From: Styela clava
Taxonomy: Eukaryota; Chordata; Ascidiacea; Stolidobranchia; Styelidae
Length of the DNA stretch: 64,000 bases
Assembly: GCF_964204865.1 (NCBI RefSeq)
Contig: NC_135251.1
Span: 13,144,001-13,208,000 of the forward strand
Reading direction: 5' to 3'
Made by a program: the position numbers and the translations under genes. The notes beneath the pieces are model-generated. The model saw only the letters and a list, made by a program, of their open reading frames with translations. It was not told the origin of the DNA and searched no databases. Of this stretch, positions 1 through 13,085 are shown piece by piece. Each line of letters begins with the position of its first letter. Positions within the stretch are counted from its first letter, which is position 1.

Positions 1-3000
1 AGGATACACGCCGCGAGATCGTGTTATTGTCCATTTGACATCGTCGCGATGCGCAAGTTTCCTTTGAAAATTTTTCCACGCTATTGAGTCAGAGCGAAGG
101 ATACACGCCGCGAGAGCGTATCTCGTTACTTATAATTACTCTTTAAGCAATGTCCATGTCCCTCTATCATCAGGTTCGGGGTTGCAGAATTCCGCGAGGC
201 TGTGTTTGAATACACACGGTGTCAATTTGAATTAGGAGCGGGTGAATCGAAACGGCAGTTTCTGTTTCGGGGGATCCCCTGACTGTCGATAGATAGGTCT
301 TCGGTCTCCGACCGATATTCTCGTTTTAGGTTTTATGGATTGTGTAAAAAAACATCTGGTGTTCTTTCCATGCAAGGTACGAGACCAGGATACCCTACGG
401 CGCGCTAAACACTGGTATTTACTATTTACCGATGGGATTTATGCTACTAGGTAGCAATTGACTCGATATTTAAAACAATTCAATATACCGTGTTTCCCCG
501 AAAATGAGACTTATCCCGAAAATAAGACATAGCACGCCAGGGGCTTAATCCGCCCCTGGTATTTACCCATGGGATTAATGCTACTAGGTAGCAATTGACT
601 CAATATTTAAAACAATTCAATATACCGTGTTTCCCCGAAAATGAGACCCCTTAGAATAAGACCTAGTCGATGGCGCAAATATATATTTTTTGGCCTGGTC
701 GATAGCAAGAAATCTTTCCTACTCGTTTTAAAGAATTATTAATCTATGTTTAGCAGTTATTTCAAATGAAAACTTGTTAATTATAAATAAATGGATATCG
801 TGTTTCATATTTGAAAATCTCGTAATCATATAAAAGAAAATAAAAGACATCCCCTGAAAATAAGCCCTAGTATTATTTTTTTAGAGAAAATTGAAATAAG
901 ACATTGTCTTATTTTCGGGGAAAAACGGTATTTATTTTCCATATTGTTTCCGATTCTTTTATGGTGACCGACAATGTACTAAATCACAATATAGTATAAA
1001 TATAATTTCACACATGTCTTCTGAACTCTACCACCAACTTGCTATAAAGCGTCGAAAAATGGGAGAAAAACTATCTGTCAACTTATTTTCTGTCTATTTT
1101 TAATATTTATATATTTCTACTCGTTTGTCAGTTAGATCCCAGTGTACAAAATGGTCTTGCGCCCCAATGGCATTCGACGTCGATTGGTGGCTGAAATCCT
1201 AGATTTGTTGCGCTCATTTACAAAATTTCAGACACATAGTTTTCCAAATATTCAGAATGGTCTTAACGTTATGCTCGTAGTAGGAAAATGATCAGGTATA
1301 CCATTCCATGTTTGCGTACGATTCTCAGCTGTGAAACACATCGAAAGTTTTTGACTAGACGTAGCAGGGTATATTCATTCGGTTGACGAATCGGCAGTAG
1401 GAAGATTTGGCAATAAACGATTTCGTTTAGCAGTTCGAGATGAACTGCAATATTTGAGGTAATGAGATCCACGAATAATTTGCTAATAATCGGAAAAAAT
1501 AGCAGCATCATTAGCGAGTTTGAAATTTCGCCAGAATTTTAAAAGCTGTGATAATGGCGGCATATTTCAGAAGTCAAGAAAAAATATGAAAAGTATTAAT
1601 TGAAATTTCAAACTAGGTGACTGTATTGGTGATCACGATTCCTAGAACATTGGAGAATATGTTATTTATCCAGGAAGGAATTAACGAATCAGTTTTGACA
1701 ATTTACACAAAAAAGGAGATAACAACATTTCGTCTATCTCGTGGTCAGTACGGTTTAAATATTTAGGAAGATCACATCGAGTAAATTATGACTGCAATTA
1801 GGTTGGCAAATAATTCCGTTTTGTTTCCGGACATATATAGAATAATTGATAATACGAGATCTGGTTAGGACCGATTTTTTTGTCAACGTTGTTGAATGTT
1901 GTTTATTTATGGCCTATCCAAGCAAACAGCGATTATTTTAACAGGAAACGTTTACGTGAAGCAGTTCTTCAAAGTGATTGAATATACTTTTTGGTATTTC
2001 AACTTTATCATTCTTAAAAGCAGAATGAACTTTACACCTCATTTCGTGAATATTTATGTATAGAACTATATATTACCGCGTATATAGGCTATATACCCAT
2101 ACATTTAAGGCGTTGAAAGACGTACTTTTTACTTTGTGAGGGACATTTAAATACAGATATGCTCGAGCACAGTTACCTTGAACAGAATCACAAAATAAAA
2201 TGCGAGTAGATTTTAGGATACCAAGGTTTTATCAGGCTCGGAATCGCTGGGGTACAGAACTTAGTCTTGAAGCACTTTCAATCCTGTCAACAATATTGAC
2301 TCACAGAAATCTATTATAAAACAATTTCATAAAAATCGATGTCACAAATATCCCTGAACCTATTCCCACTACCACAGAGAAAAATTCCAACAGATTACAC
2401 ACAAAATACTATAAATGTTCATTAATGTGAAACAGCAAGATGAAAAGTGTAAATATAAATATTTTTTTCAGGAATAATGCAAAATATTTGAAACAGTCTG
2501 AAATTCCCAATCAGCATGTGGTGGCACCAAACACTTTGAATTCTTAAATCAAAATTGGAAAATCAAAAACAATTGAAAGAAATTGAATATTATAATTTAA
2601 ACCCGTATTAAAGCTGCAAATTTCAAGAAAATAACCTTCTAATATAGAGTGATATGTAGATTTCAAACAAGCGCTACACAGTTTTGTGATGGTCAGTTTT
2701 TGACAAATCAAATGTAAAAGAATGTTAAGAAAGTATTCTTATTCGACAATGTATCCAAATTAAATGCACAATTTCTATAAAATAGTACATTTTGTATGGT
2801 AGAAAACAGGGGTTTCAAAGCCAGTTAAAAAAATTTTACACAGAATACGAAGAAAAAAGATCACACAATTTTACCGGGAAAGGGAAGCCGCAAAGAGCCA
2901 AAGCTGGTTGTCATGCTGTGAAAATCCAAGGGGCTAATATCTAATTAATAAGATGAATGTAGAATGAATTAACCAACTAAGAAATTTAAAAAGTCTGTTT

Positions 3001-3700
3001 GTGAATATTCACAGAATCAGCTTCGTTACTGTTCAATTTAAAATATTTTCATTCAAAATTTAATTAAAAATTATATTATTTGAAATTTACAACCGCAAGA
3101 TATCACAATATGAAACTCTTTCAATAGACAATTAGAATTAATGCACCACACGAACGCTAGTCTAAACATAATTGAACACAATATATTTTTTGCAATGAAA
3201 CATTCCCCACAAAACACTGAGTTTGTGATTATTAGCTTTAATCTACACTTTGCGAGAGTGATATCAATGACAAAACTACCCAAGTCATATTTTTCTAATA
3301 ATAAATGTTCTCGATGACATGTATAAAATAATTATCAATTACCTAATTTTTGTGTTTGATAAATCAATAACCACAGGAAATGAAAATAGTGCTATTTGTA
3401 ATATAATTTGTGGACTACCGAGATTCATGAGAAATTTAAAATTCAAATATCAACTATTTCTCAAGTTATTATTCTTGTATTATTATTCTCAAATAAATAC
3501 TTCACACCATAAAACGTTGAAAATCCTGCTATATTTACAGAAATAGAGTACACAAGTTTTTCTATAGTAATAGTTCACATCTTCAATAATGAGTACAATA
3601 ACATAACCTAATACAAATATTATTATCTCAAAACAGCAATCAATTCACAATATCTTGCATCATTTAGGGTGAGGAGTTTTTGTAAATGATACATGGTCCC
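1..3700. other. Gene-free repeat-rich flank
   Basis: I see no supportable gene here; the short open frames have no recognisable protein features. The stretch contains a direct repeat (18 bases starting at 1 and again at 98), a block at 287-328 that recurs at 46706-46747, and a TIR-bounded element at 485-931. The remainder to 3700 is AT-rich sequence without clear structure. Part of 3300-3727 is probably the 3' UTR of the minus-strand 14-3-3 gene, but I could not find a convincing AATAAA for it. Confidence 0.6.
411..931. mobile_element. Small DNA transposon/MITE with 26-bp TIRs and a nested duplication
   Basis: The end at 485-510 (ataccgtgtttccccgaaaa...) is the near-perfect inverse of 906-931, giving 26-bp terminal inverted repeats with 2 mismatches around a 447-bp element. 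Shorter 'cccgaaaataagac' blocks recur inside it. The left end with about 70 bp of flank (411-510) is repeated directly at 558-646, so a second left end lies inside. No transposase frame is visible, so it is non-autonomous. The superfamily is not assigned because no clear target duplication was found. Confidence 0.65.
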
Positions 3701-3727
3701 ACTTCATACAGTGGATATCATAGCATT

Positions 3728-4447
3728 TCACTCATCATTGTCTTCCTGCGTCTCTGATGTCCACAATGTTAGGTTATCACGAAGCAACTGCAATATTAGA
3801 GTTGAATCCTTATATGACTCCTCACTCAATGTATCTAATTCTTTAATAGCCTCATCGAACGCAGTTTTAGCTAACGTGCAAGCCCTCTCAGGAGAATTGA
3901 GGATTTCGTAGTAAAACACAGAGAAGTTGAGAGCAAGTCCTAATTTGACTGGATGAGTTGCCGAAAGGCAGCTACCAGCTTCGTTTGCTTCCTTATAAGC
4001 AATTAAACCTGCTTCCGCAGCATCTTTCCGGTCTTTGCCAACCTGGAATTCAGCGAGGTAACGATTATAATCACCTTTCATTTTGTAGTAAAATACTTTT
4101 GCTTCTGCATTTTCTGCATCAACTTTGCTGATGAGATGCTCAACAAGTAGAGTGATTATATTTGTACAAAGTTGCTTCAGCTCGTCTTCGACTTGACCCT
4201 TGTATGCTTTCAGTAATACTTCATTCTTCTTATCATCGTCCCTGGCTTCTATGCTACTCAGTATTCTCCACGAAGCACGCCTTGCACCTATTACATTTTT
4301 GTATGCAACTGAGAGCAAGTTGCGTTCTTCTACACTCAACTCTTCTCCCAATTTGGACACCTTGTCCATGTACTCCACCATTTCATCATATCGTTCGGCT
4401 TTCTCCGCCAACTTTGCACCAAAAACTAGCTCTTCTCTCTCAGACAT
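3728..4447 (-). CDS. 14-3-3 protein, epsilon-like, intronless
   Basis: This is a complete 239-residue 14-3-3 protein. 14-3-3 dimers bind phosphoserine/phosphothreonine motifs in client proteins in the cytosol and nucleus. The first 20 residues, the [20 protein letters not shown] segment (about 41-60), the [15 protein letters not shown] region (120-134) and [18 protein letters not shown] (173-190) are family hallmarks. The phosphate-binding residues known from the family are present: K50, R57, R129, Y130. The sequence is closest to the epsilon class by memory. The C-terminal tail is short and acidic (ETQEDNDE), so the protein is shorter than vertebrate epsilon (255). The start is the first ATG at 4447. 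The coding region is one uninterrupted exon, unlike the multi-exon vertebrate gene, so a retrocopy is possible. No poly-A tract marks an insertion, and the frame is intact. No convincing promoter was seen upstream. Confidence 0.94.
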   Translation of the reverse strand: MSEREELVFGAKLAEKAERYDEMVEYMDKVSKLGEELSVEERNLLSVAYKNVIGARRASWRILSSIEARDDDKKNEVLLKAYKGQVEDELKQLCTNIITLLVEHLISKVDAENAEAKVFYYKMKGDYNRYLAEFQVGKDRKDAAEAGLIAYKEANEAGSCLSATHPVKLGLALNFSVFYYEILNSPERACTLAKTAFDEAIKELDTLSEESYKDSTLILQLLRDNLTLWTSETQEDNDE

Positions 4448-4687
4448 GATACGATGAAAAAAAATCCAAAAAAATTTTGCAAAGTACTGACAAACATTAG
4501 ATAAAAAGAGTCGGTTAGTAATTATTGATAAAGATATGGACCATATTGTGGATGAGCATGGGCAAAATATGACACCAGTCTTACAGACTTAGAAACAAGG
4601 CTGTATGATGGGTTCTGAATTCAGGCTAATAAAAAGTAAATCAAAATTCAGAATAGACTATCATAAGTATGTACGGTACAGCTGTAA

Positions 4688-5142
4688 GGGTTTTGGTGTA
4701 GTTTCGTACCTATAGTACTTCTAGTGGGCTTAGCATAACAATTTTTGCATATGTCGATCCTGAACCCCACCAGACTGCGTCATCCAAAAATTACGTCACT
4801 ACGACATCACAATGATGTAATAAGGATCTTCAAACTATATGCACTGTCATCCAAAGCGTGCAGACGATCACTCAAAATGGAACAAGTTATTTCTCTCGTT
4901 TTCTTGTCGCAACGATCCCGATACGAGAGAGATCGCTGCCGTTACTGAGTTCTTTATCGTCGGCGGAGATGCCATTTCGGGCGATCATAGGTATACTTTG
5001 GCAAGATATATGACGTTTTTGTGACATCGTAGTGACATAATTTTTGGATGGCGTAGTCAGGTGGGGGTTAGGATTGTCATGTGCAAAAATCCTTTTGCTA
5101 AGCCCACGAGAAGTACTTTAGGTACGAAACTACACTAGACCC
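4688..5142 (+). mobile_element. 455-bp MITE (copy 1), hAT/P-like
   Basis: The ends are inverted repeats beginning ggg...gtgtagtttcgtacc and continuing for more than 100 bp with mismatches. The flanks repeat gctgtaa at 4681-4687 and 5143-5149. A second copy lies at 49353-49803 with its interior in the opposite orientation. There is no transposase; the open frames inside are by-products. The roughly 8-bp target duplication fits hAT or P-type elements. Confidence 0.85.
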
Positions 5143-7357
5143 GCTGTAAAGTGTGAAAAAGTCATCAAAAACATAGGATTTACATATTTAACTGTAAGAA
5201 GGATGAAAAGGAATATTTCTAAGACTTTAAGGGGAGACCTTACACCAAAGGCTGACAGAAAGGCTATTTCTCTGTCCTCATCCACTTAAAACTACTGATA
5301 TTATTCCTATTTCGATATGTGTACTGCAATACAATGTGCGTACTTTCATTTTGAAAATTCCAAATCAGGCAAAAGACCACGGTACAGGATTAATGATAGA
5401 TAACTGGGGTCTAGTGAAGTAAACGTTGTAACTTCTTGGATAACACCTAACAAAAGTTTCAACTAAGCAGGTAGGCTACAACCCATGCCTGCATGCCATT
5501 TAGAGTATTGCATTCGTGTTGTTTCATTAAAAAATAAAAATAAAATCTTGGGTTGTATTTTCACATCACATTGTTTGGCGTTATTTAAGCACTCACAGCA
5601 TTCAATTTCACCCCACATTTGTGTTCGGCGTTATTTAAGCAGTTACGACATTTAGGCTACTTCACAAGACCTGACTAGCCTGTACAGTGGAAACGAAAAA
5701 TCCAACTTACGAAAACTCTTATCGAAAAAATATTGTTTCGACTAACGTAAGGATTTTCTACATACAAAAGGCCAAAAATGGAAAATATTAAACGTGTGTG
5801 TTTTTAACGAATATTTGACATGACAATAAATTAAACCTGACATGGAAGGGTTTCGATTAGCGCCGACTCGAAGTGCACATACCACTTCGAGGATGTTTTT
5901 GATTGGAAACATTTCACAATTATTATCGTATATTTTAATTTAGTCGAGACCTCGGCAGTAAATCTAAAAGCAAATTGTGTAATTTATTGTTTCCATCCTC
6001 AGTGACCCTTCGATAGTGACCCAACATAACGGGAAATTTTTTCATTTCTTGCAATTTAGAGCGTATAAAGTAGCTCATTAATATTAATTAGGATCAATCG
6101 CGAATTTTATTGTTAACCCGGCGTCGTTGTGACAATATCGTTCAGTTTGATGGTATTAATTTAATATTAAAAATAAAATCATAACAGCCGACATGATATA
6201 TTTCAAATAGCGTCAACTCGAACAGTCTTAATTTTAATTCTCCATGATTAGCAGATGGGAATCGGGTTTACTCATTTATTTATGACATTGATCGTGTAAT
6301 AACATTTGGGTTTTACTGAATCAACGAATGGTTTGATGACCATGATAGAAATTAGGCCGTGGTTGCTGCCCTGTACGTCGCCCAACAACTAGTTGCCGTC
6401 CCATTGCCACGTTTGTTTCCCGTGGATACGCACAATGTGTCCTCGCACAGTTTCAGATGCTCAAAAAAGACGATTATACACGTAACAATTAAAACAATAG
6501 AAAATGAAGTGATGAAGAAAATAAAACTAGAAAAGCAAACAAAAAACGGAAGAGTGAAAAAAAAGAATAAATATTAATTTCATGTGCGCTTGCTCCTTTT
6601 CGCACATCACGCTCTCTCCCAGCTGTCAACTTTTAACGCCTTCTCTCACCTCCTTCGAGTTCCGACCGCCATCCTCCACTACGCACGGCCTTCGCTTAGC
6701 CTAGTCGTCCAACGCCAAGGTAAAAAAACATACCGTTTGTAGATATTATTCGTTATTTCTCTGATCTTCCTTCTTCCTAAGGGTACCGGTATCACTTTCG
6801 CTTAACACGGGAACCACAGTCTACAAATACTGAAATATATGGAAAGTGAACATTGATTGATTGATTGAACACCGAGCGTACCGGTAACAGTACCGGTAGT
6901 TTAACTTAACCTCAAAAACCTTTTCTAGTTTATTGAGAAATAATTTGAAATACCAACTGATAACAGTAAATACCGCAGTCAACAAATATATGGTCACGAA
7001 GCGAAGCTGTAGTAATAGTCAACTAGCTAAGAAGTTATCGCAAACCGTTGCATTGCTGCATTGCGGGTACCGGTAACCCCAAACATCTCGATTCCCCATA
7101 AACAACTCTTAGCGGAGCAAGAATTACGATCGATTCTCAGTTGATATGCCTTCGCGCAATCGCCACAAGGTGTCACTATTTTTTATTTTGATCACTTCTT
7201 TGAACACAAAAAACGAATCTCTCGAAGTCCACAGGAAATTTTAAAATAAATAAAAGTAATATCTTCAATCACTGAAAATTTCAAAGCAATTGGTCCAGTA
7301 TTCGAAGAGAAAAGCGACTTTTTAAAAACGTGTCAAAGAACAAGAACAACAACAAGA

Positions 7358-7520
7358 GAGCTATGCTCAAATATATGGACACGTAGAGTCACATAATTTT
7401 GATGACGTCATAGCGAAAAAAAAGTAATAGCCTTCTGGAGAAAATTTTTATCTTTAACCACTAAAAATTTCAAAGCAATTGGTCCAGTATTCGAAGAGAA
7501 AAGCGACTTTTAAAAACGTG
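7358..7520 (+). repeat. Dispersed repeat, segment A, left copy
   Basis: This block runs from the 'caagagagctatgctc' motif through 'gatgacgtcatagcg' to 'caattggtccagtattcg'. Its reverse complement is at 15554-15735, and part of it (the 'caattggtccag' end) also occurs just upstream at 7263-7345. It has no coding capacity. Confidence 0.8.
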
Positions 7521-7535
7521 TCAAGCGGTACTGAG

Positions 7536-8183
7536 TTAGCAGTCAGGCAGCATCTTACCTGTACACTGTAGGCCATATACGGTAATTGATCACAGAACAG
7601 TTGTTCCCTTGCAAATTTTATGTTGTTTACACTTTAGGACAGATAATTGATCACAGAACAATTCTTCCCTTTCAAATTTTATGTTGTTTCCAGTAGACTC
7701 TCATCAAAATAAACAAATATAGTAGGCTACAAGTGCTACAACGCTTGCATTACTGCACTGGTAGGACCGTGAAAGAATAAGTTACGGTAATTTCATTGTG
7801 GTAAGACACCGGTACCGGCACCGGTACCAGTATCGTACTTACGTACTGAGCTACCAGTACCGGTTAGCAGTCAGCCAGCATCTTACCTGTACACTGTAGG
7901 CCATATACGGTACCGTAATTGATCACAGAACAGTTGTTCCCTTGCAAATTTTATGTTGTTTACACTTTAGGACAGATAATTGATCACAGAACAATTCTTC
8001 CCTTTCAAATTTTATGTTGTTTCCAGTAGACTCTCGTCAAAATAAACAAATATAGTAGGCTACAAGTGCTACAACGCTTGCATTACTGCACTGGTAGGAC
8101 CGTGAAAGAATAAGTTACGGTAATTTCATTGTGGTAAGACACCAGTACCAGTATCGTACTTACGTACTGAGCTACCAGTACCG
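7536..8183 (+). repeat. Tandem duplication, two units of 328 bp
   Basis: The unit starting ttagcagtcag at 7536 is repeated at 7864 with few differences (for example gtcaggcag against gtcagccag). Each unit also carries a nested direct duplication of a roughly 46-bp block containing 'attgatcacagaaca' (about 7580 and 7641 in unit 1). The high similarity implies a recent event. Both units end in GGTACC/ACCGGT palindrome runs. Confidence 0.9.
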
Positions 8184-8387
8184 GTACCGAACCTGTAGGT
8201 CTGATATTCCGTTCCGCATACGATAGGCTATAAAACTTGCATTGCAGCATTAGTAATACCGCGGAAGGAATAAGTCAATTTCACTGCGTTACGGTACCTG
8301 TATGGCAACTTACCAGTACCGACCTACAGTAGCTGTAGTACTGAGCAAGACAATCGATCGCGAAACCGCTTGAAATAAGTGTAAAAC

Positions 8388-8716
8388 AGTGTTCCCATGA
8401 GTAAAAATAAATACCGCGAAATTTTGTATGAAATATCATATCTCATAGGATTCATATAAAATTTAAGAATAAACAAAAGTAATAGCCTTCTAGCGAAAAA
8501 ATTAATCTTTAACCACTGAAAATTTCAAAGCAATTGGTCCAGTATTCGAAGAGAAAAGCGACTTTTTAAAAACGTGTCAAAGAACAACAAGAACAAGAAC
8601 AAGAACAACAACAACATAATATTGAAACGATCGTTATGTCCACTACGTGTCCAACAACATAATATTGAAACGATCGTTATGTCCATTTCGTGTCCAAAAA
8701 CAGTATGTATGAGCAA
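8388..8716 (+). repeat. Dispersed repeat, segment B, left copy
   Basis: The block begins 'gtgttcccatgag', contains 'caattggtccagtattcg' and ends with an (aac/aag)n run and two copies of a 'cgatcgttatgtcc' motif. The inverse copy is at 15055-15376 and a diverged direct copy is at 27416-27655 in a CCDC191 intron. The frame at 8525-8716 (-) is the repeat read backwards, not a gene. Confidence 0.8.
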
Positions 8717-9319
8717 TGACTTTAAACAACATGATAGGCAACTCTGACGTCACTCCATAAGACTACAGGCGAAAGATTGTATTTCATGATACGCTCCAAT
8801 GCACATATTTCTCGTCGCCTTTCGCGTCCGTTTTCCGCTCGCTTTTGCTACTCGGCGTCTTTTTTACGTGTAGTACCTGTCTTTTTGCGCCTGTAACGAA
8901 ACAAAATAATCTCTATATCTAAGAAGTTTTGCTCACTTGGAAAGCTGGAATGGCAGGCAAGCTGTAAAGAGCAATTTTGGACATCATAGACGTTTATTTT
9001 TATAAGAGAAGATTACAAACGCGATAGCGGAAAGATTTGTGTGGAACATTTTGCAGATAATGATAAAGTTTAAAATTAGTAATTTTAATGTTTGCGCTTA
9101 ATCATTGAAATTTCATTTAAAGAGGGTGTCATACAAAACTGTGCTGTGATACAATTCCATAACACAAAGTTTGCACTTATCGAACTTGCTTTTGTAGGTG
9201 AATTTATTAGACATATTACATATTCAGTTAATCGTAGGTAACATTGCTGGTACATAATGCATCGTAGATAGGTTTGTTTAAATTTAGGAATTTAGCTCAT
9301 AGCCCACTGATTAATATTA

Positions 9320-9420
9320 TCTTCTATGCGGGAGGTTGCAGGGCTGAATTCAACCAGCAGCCTTACCGACCACCGGACGATGCTCATTTAGTTGGCTCGA
9401 GCAAGTCTTCTTGAAATGCT
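9320..9420 (-). repeat. Possible tRNA-derived SINE fragment
   Basis: On the minus strand a box-A-like stretch (tggtcggtaaggctgctgg) precedes a box-B-like 'ggttgaattcagcc'. The match is degenerate and no 3' tail or second copy was aligned, so this is a weak call. Confidence 0.3.
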
Positions 9421-10002
9421 TGTGTGGATGGAAACTACCTATCTTTTTTGCCTTCCTCCGATTTTAGACAAATTTATTATGAGGGATTTCGCATATAATT
9501 CTCTTTGATTGTTGGCTGTTTATAATTCCTATTGATTGTGAATTCTGATTATAACAAAGAGTTAAAAAATTTTTTATCTAATTTACTGGCACCTTTTTCT
9601 TGTCAATACTCCAAGCTGAGGTAATAAACAAGACAATACATTTATGTCATCTGGAAGCAAAATATGCACACTAAATAATAGTTTGGCACATTGAGATAAT
9701 ACATCATGACAGAAAATACAAGTTAAAGATATGTATGACCATCACATGGTAATTAAAATTAAAAAAAATTAATAGGGGCTGTGGAGTATGAAAAGTTCAA
9801 GACAAAGAAAAGAACAAATGTTCATAGCTCATGAACTCTCAATTTTGCCTCCATTGCTTTGTGAAGGCCAATATATTTCGAGTGGCAGAATTGGTTTACC
9901 TTTATGATAGCAACGATTTTGTATTTAATATAGCGAGATTATTTCAATTTAATTGAAGTGATATTATTTCCCAAAGCAATGCTTGAATCGTCTAGAATAG
10001 AT

Positions 10003-11188
10003 CAGTGGTGTCAAACTTATGGGTTTTCGAGAGCCGCATTGCATTTTGGAAATTGTAAAAAGAGCCGCAAACAGTTTTTGATAATGTATACTTGAAAGAT
10101 ATTTTTAAGATAGTTTTAGTTTGTGACATATATTGTGATGCAACTAAACAGTTGAATTAAGTTTTATTATTTTCTTCAATTTCAAATGCAATTACATATT
10201 AATATTTGCGTTCCACTATTATTGCAACATTTGCAAGTTACTGTATTTATTACAAAAAATCATAAAATTCTATGTACAACCATCAAAATCATTTTTGAAC
10301 AAGCTTTGAATAAGGAAAGAATAATACATACACTAAAAATAACTTAATCTAAATATATGAACCTAAAATTAACAAAAATACTACAGTACAAACTCAATGT
10401 TTTAATAATTACATTTGTCCTGACGTTTGGCATCTTTTTTGTGTCACCAGCATACTAGAGCCAGGATGAAATGATTTTATAGTACCAACTCTAACTAACG
10501 AGGCCACATGATCATGGGTTAATCTGGATCTTTGCGAATGTCTAATTAATTCCAGTAATGCAAAAAAGTTACTTTTATCATTTCATGTATAGATCAGTAA
10601 AAAAACAAATGACAGATTTTTTCGACAAGACATTTCGCACCACATTGCGTGGCATAGGATTGCTTGAATTATTATTGATATTGATTTTTAGTAACTAAGT
10701 CGTTGTATAATTATATTAATATACAAACACATGGAAATTTTCTGTTCGAAGTTGGTCTTCGAATTTGTCATATTGACTGCTGAGCTTATTGTGTTTTTTT
10801 CATTGTATTGATGGAAATATGACAAATTAAACAATGTGCTTCAGAATTTTGTGAAAAGCAGTTTGTTACAACTCCCATTTTCTTCGAAAATGCCACCTTC
10901 TTCATGTACTTTGCGTTTAATTTAATCACTCAAGTGTTTTATTCAAGTATTCTTTTGCAAGCTTGATGTGTATTCTTAATTGGGTCAAAATGTGGACAAA
11001 AAAAATTAATATTCCAAAACTACTTTCAGTAAATTGTTTTCTGTGTAAATAATCAATTTCACTTTAAAAGGTTTGAAAAATCTATTACATTTAGATAAAA
11101 AAAAACTTCCAAAATACTATTACAATTATTGTTAAGCGTTCGAAGGCCGCACTGGAAGTTCTCTGGGGCCGCGAGTTTAAGATCCCTG
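10003..11188. mobile_element. Non-autonomous hAT-type transposon, about 1.19 kb
   Basis: The left end cagtggtgtcaaact and the right end agtttaagatccctg are imperfect inverted repeats of the common hAT 'CAG(G/T)G...' form. The GC-rich subterminal blocks ('gccgcattgc', 'ggccgcgag') also fit. Flanking 8-bp sequences gaatagat (9995-10002) and gtctagat (11189-11196) match at 6 of 8 positions, as in an ageing target duplication. The interior is AT-rich without a transposase frame. Confidence 0.78.
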
Positions 11189-12639
11189 GTCTAGATTGAA
11201 GTTGTCCAAAAAATATATGATAGTATTTTATCATGAATGATGATCATACCCCTTCCGGAATTTCTTCTATAGTACTACCAAAAGTTGATGAACCAAATAT
11301 AACACAGGTGCAGTGAGTTACCCGTAATCCTCATTTTCCAAAGCTGTTTTAAGTATGTCTGGCGTGTTTTATGCCTTTTTACAAATAAGACCGAGTATAC
11401 AATTTTACGCTTTGGAATTTTTAGTTATTTTCCTCAAGCCCTGCAGGATGTGGGGGCCATACACAACTCTACCGGAGGGTCAAATGTCTTTGCATGCCTC
11501 CATAGGTTGTTTTTCTATTGCAGAGTACTCTAATTATATTTCTTGGAATCACACTGTCACTGATATGTCGCCAGACTTCTGATATCTCCCCTTCTGCTAT
11601 AGTTGTCCTGGGAATAAATAATAGGAAATTGAGATTAGACGAATAGTTGAAAGTTTTGCTTTATGTCGGCTTAATTTCTTGATTGATATACTTACTATTT
11701 CTGCTATTGCCTCTTGCGCTGTAGGAGTCTCACAATGCTTAGACAGGTTTGTCCACAACTTTCACATCTGAAGAAAGAGAGGAGATTTATTAATTTTCGT
11801 TATGAATAAATAAAGCAGTCTATATGATTTAGAATGGAAAAGCTAATAAATCCAATATCTCATGTTTTATGTAAAAAATATTTCACTGAATTTGGTATAT
11901 AAACCAACTAATAAAAGGGTTTAGTCAGAAAATTACAAGCATTCGTGGCTCCAAATACTTGAGAGATCAGACTATACAATATAGACCGGTATGAGTGAAA
12001 TGTTAGGTGAACTTGTTAACACTTTGATTCAATACGCAAATAAAAGAAAATGCGCAATAGTATGTTACAATAAGCAGCAATCAACAATGAGTATATATTC
12101 TCACTGATTAAAAAAATCTAACTGGAGGTGCACGAACTATTTGAAACTGTAAGGGGTAAGTAAATATGTAATTTAGGCAAATGGGCAACTACGTACCGTA
12201 CTGAATTAATAACTTCGTAGTATTTGACAAAGGCTGGCTTTCCCACATGTACTTAACAGTGCGATGTCCGGGTGTGATATACAACAATAGTATTTACCTT
12301 ACCTTTTTTCCGATTTCTTTTTACCTTAACTTTCTAAAATATCATTAAAATCGACAACAACTGTTAAAGCAGGCACGAACACCATTCGTGCTACGCGTTG
12401 TAAGCAGCACACATCCGCTCGTTTTCGTCTCGTCAAGTATGTGCATTGGAGCGTGCTATCGAATACGATCTTCGGACAAAAATGCCGGAGTTGCGCATCA
12501 TGTTGTTTAATGTCATTGGTATGAGTGAGTATGACTCAGCAGCTAAATTACTGTTGCCAGTAAACAGATAAGTTAAGAATACCAAAATATGCAATACAAA
12601 TTATATTATACAAGTGACAAAACGAATACATTATCAGCA

Positions 12640-12820
12640 GAGTTGGTTCATTATATTCCATTTTGGACACTTTAGTGGACATAAAGATCGTTTTGGTGTT
12701 TTCGTTGTTCTTGTTTGACACGTTAGTGGACACAACGATCGTTTTGTTATTCTGTTGTTCTTTGACATAGAATAGAACACTTGGGGGAAATATTAAAAAA
12801 ACGCTTTTCTTACGCTATAG
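12640..12820 (-). repeat. Diverged fragment of the segment-B repeat family
   Basis: This stretch contains two spaced copies of 'gtggacata/caacgatcgttttg' followed by 'gttgttctttgacat' and 'aaaaacgcttttc', the same order of motifs as in the 15.1-kb copy. It is shorter and degenerate. Confidence 0.55.
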
Positions 12821-13085
12821 CAAACATCAGTTTGCTATAGATAGATAGTTTATTTCGAAAACTCCATAACAAACATAAATTAAAAATGAAGAATTCTAGA
12901 GGGCAAGCAGAACCTATAAAAAGTTTAAAACATGAGAAGTATCTCATGTGCCTGCCCACCAGCACGCACACAAAAACACAAGCCCAGTTAAATGAGGCTT
13001 GGGCCAAATTTGACAAACAAAATACACGATAGTATTAAACTTTCGGGCTGTTGTGCTTTCAAGAATTACATTGATAATGACCAAT

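Noticed and set aside
4162-4457. Plus-strand frames opposite the 14-3-3 gene
   Set aside because: Shadow frames of a strongly conserved coding sequence on the other strand.
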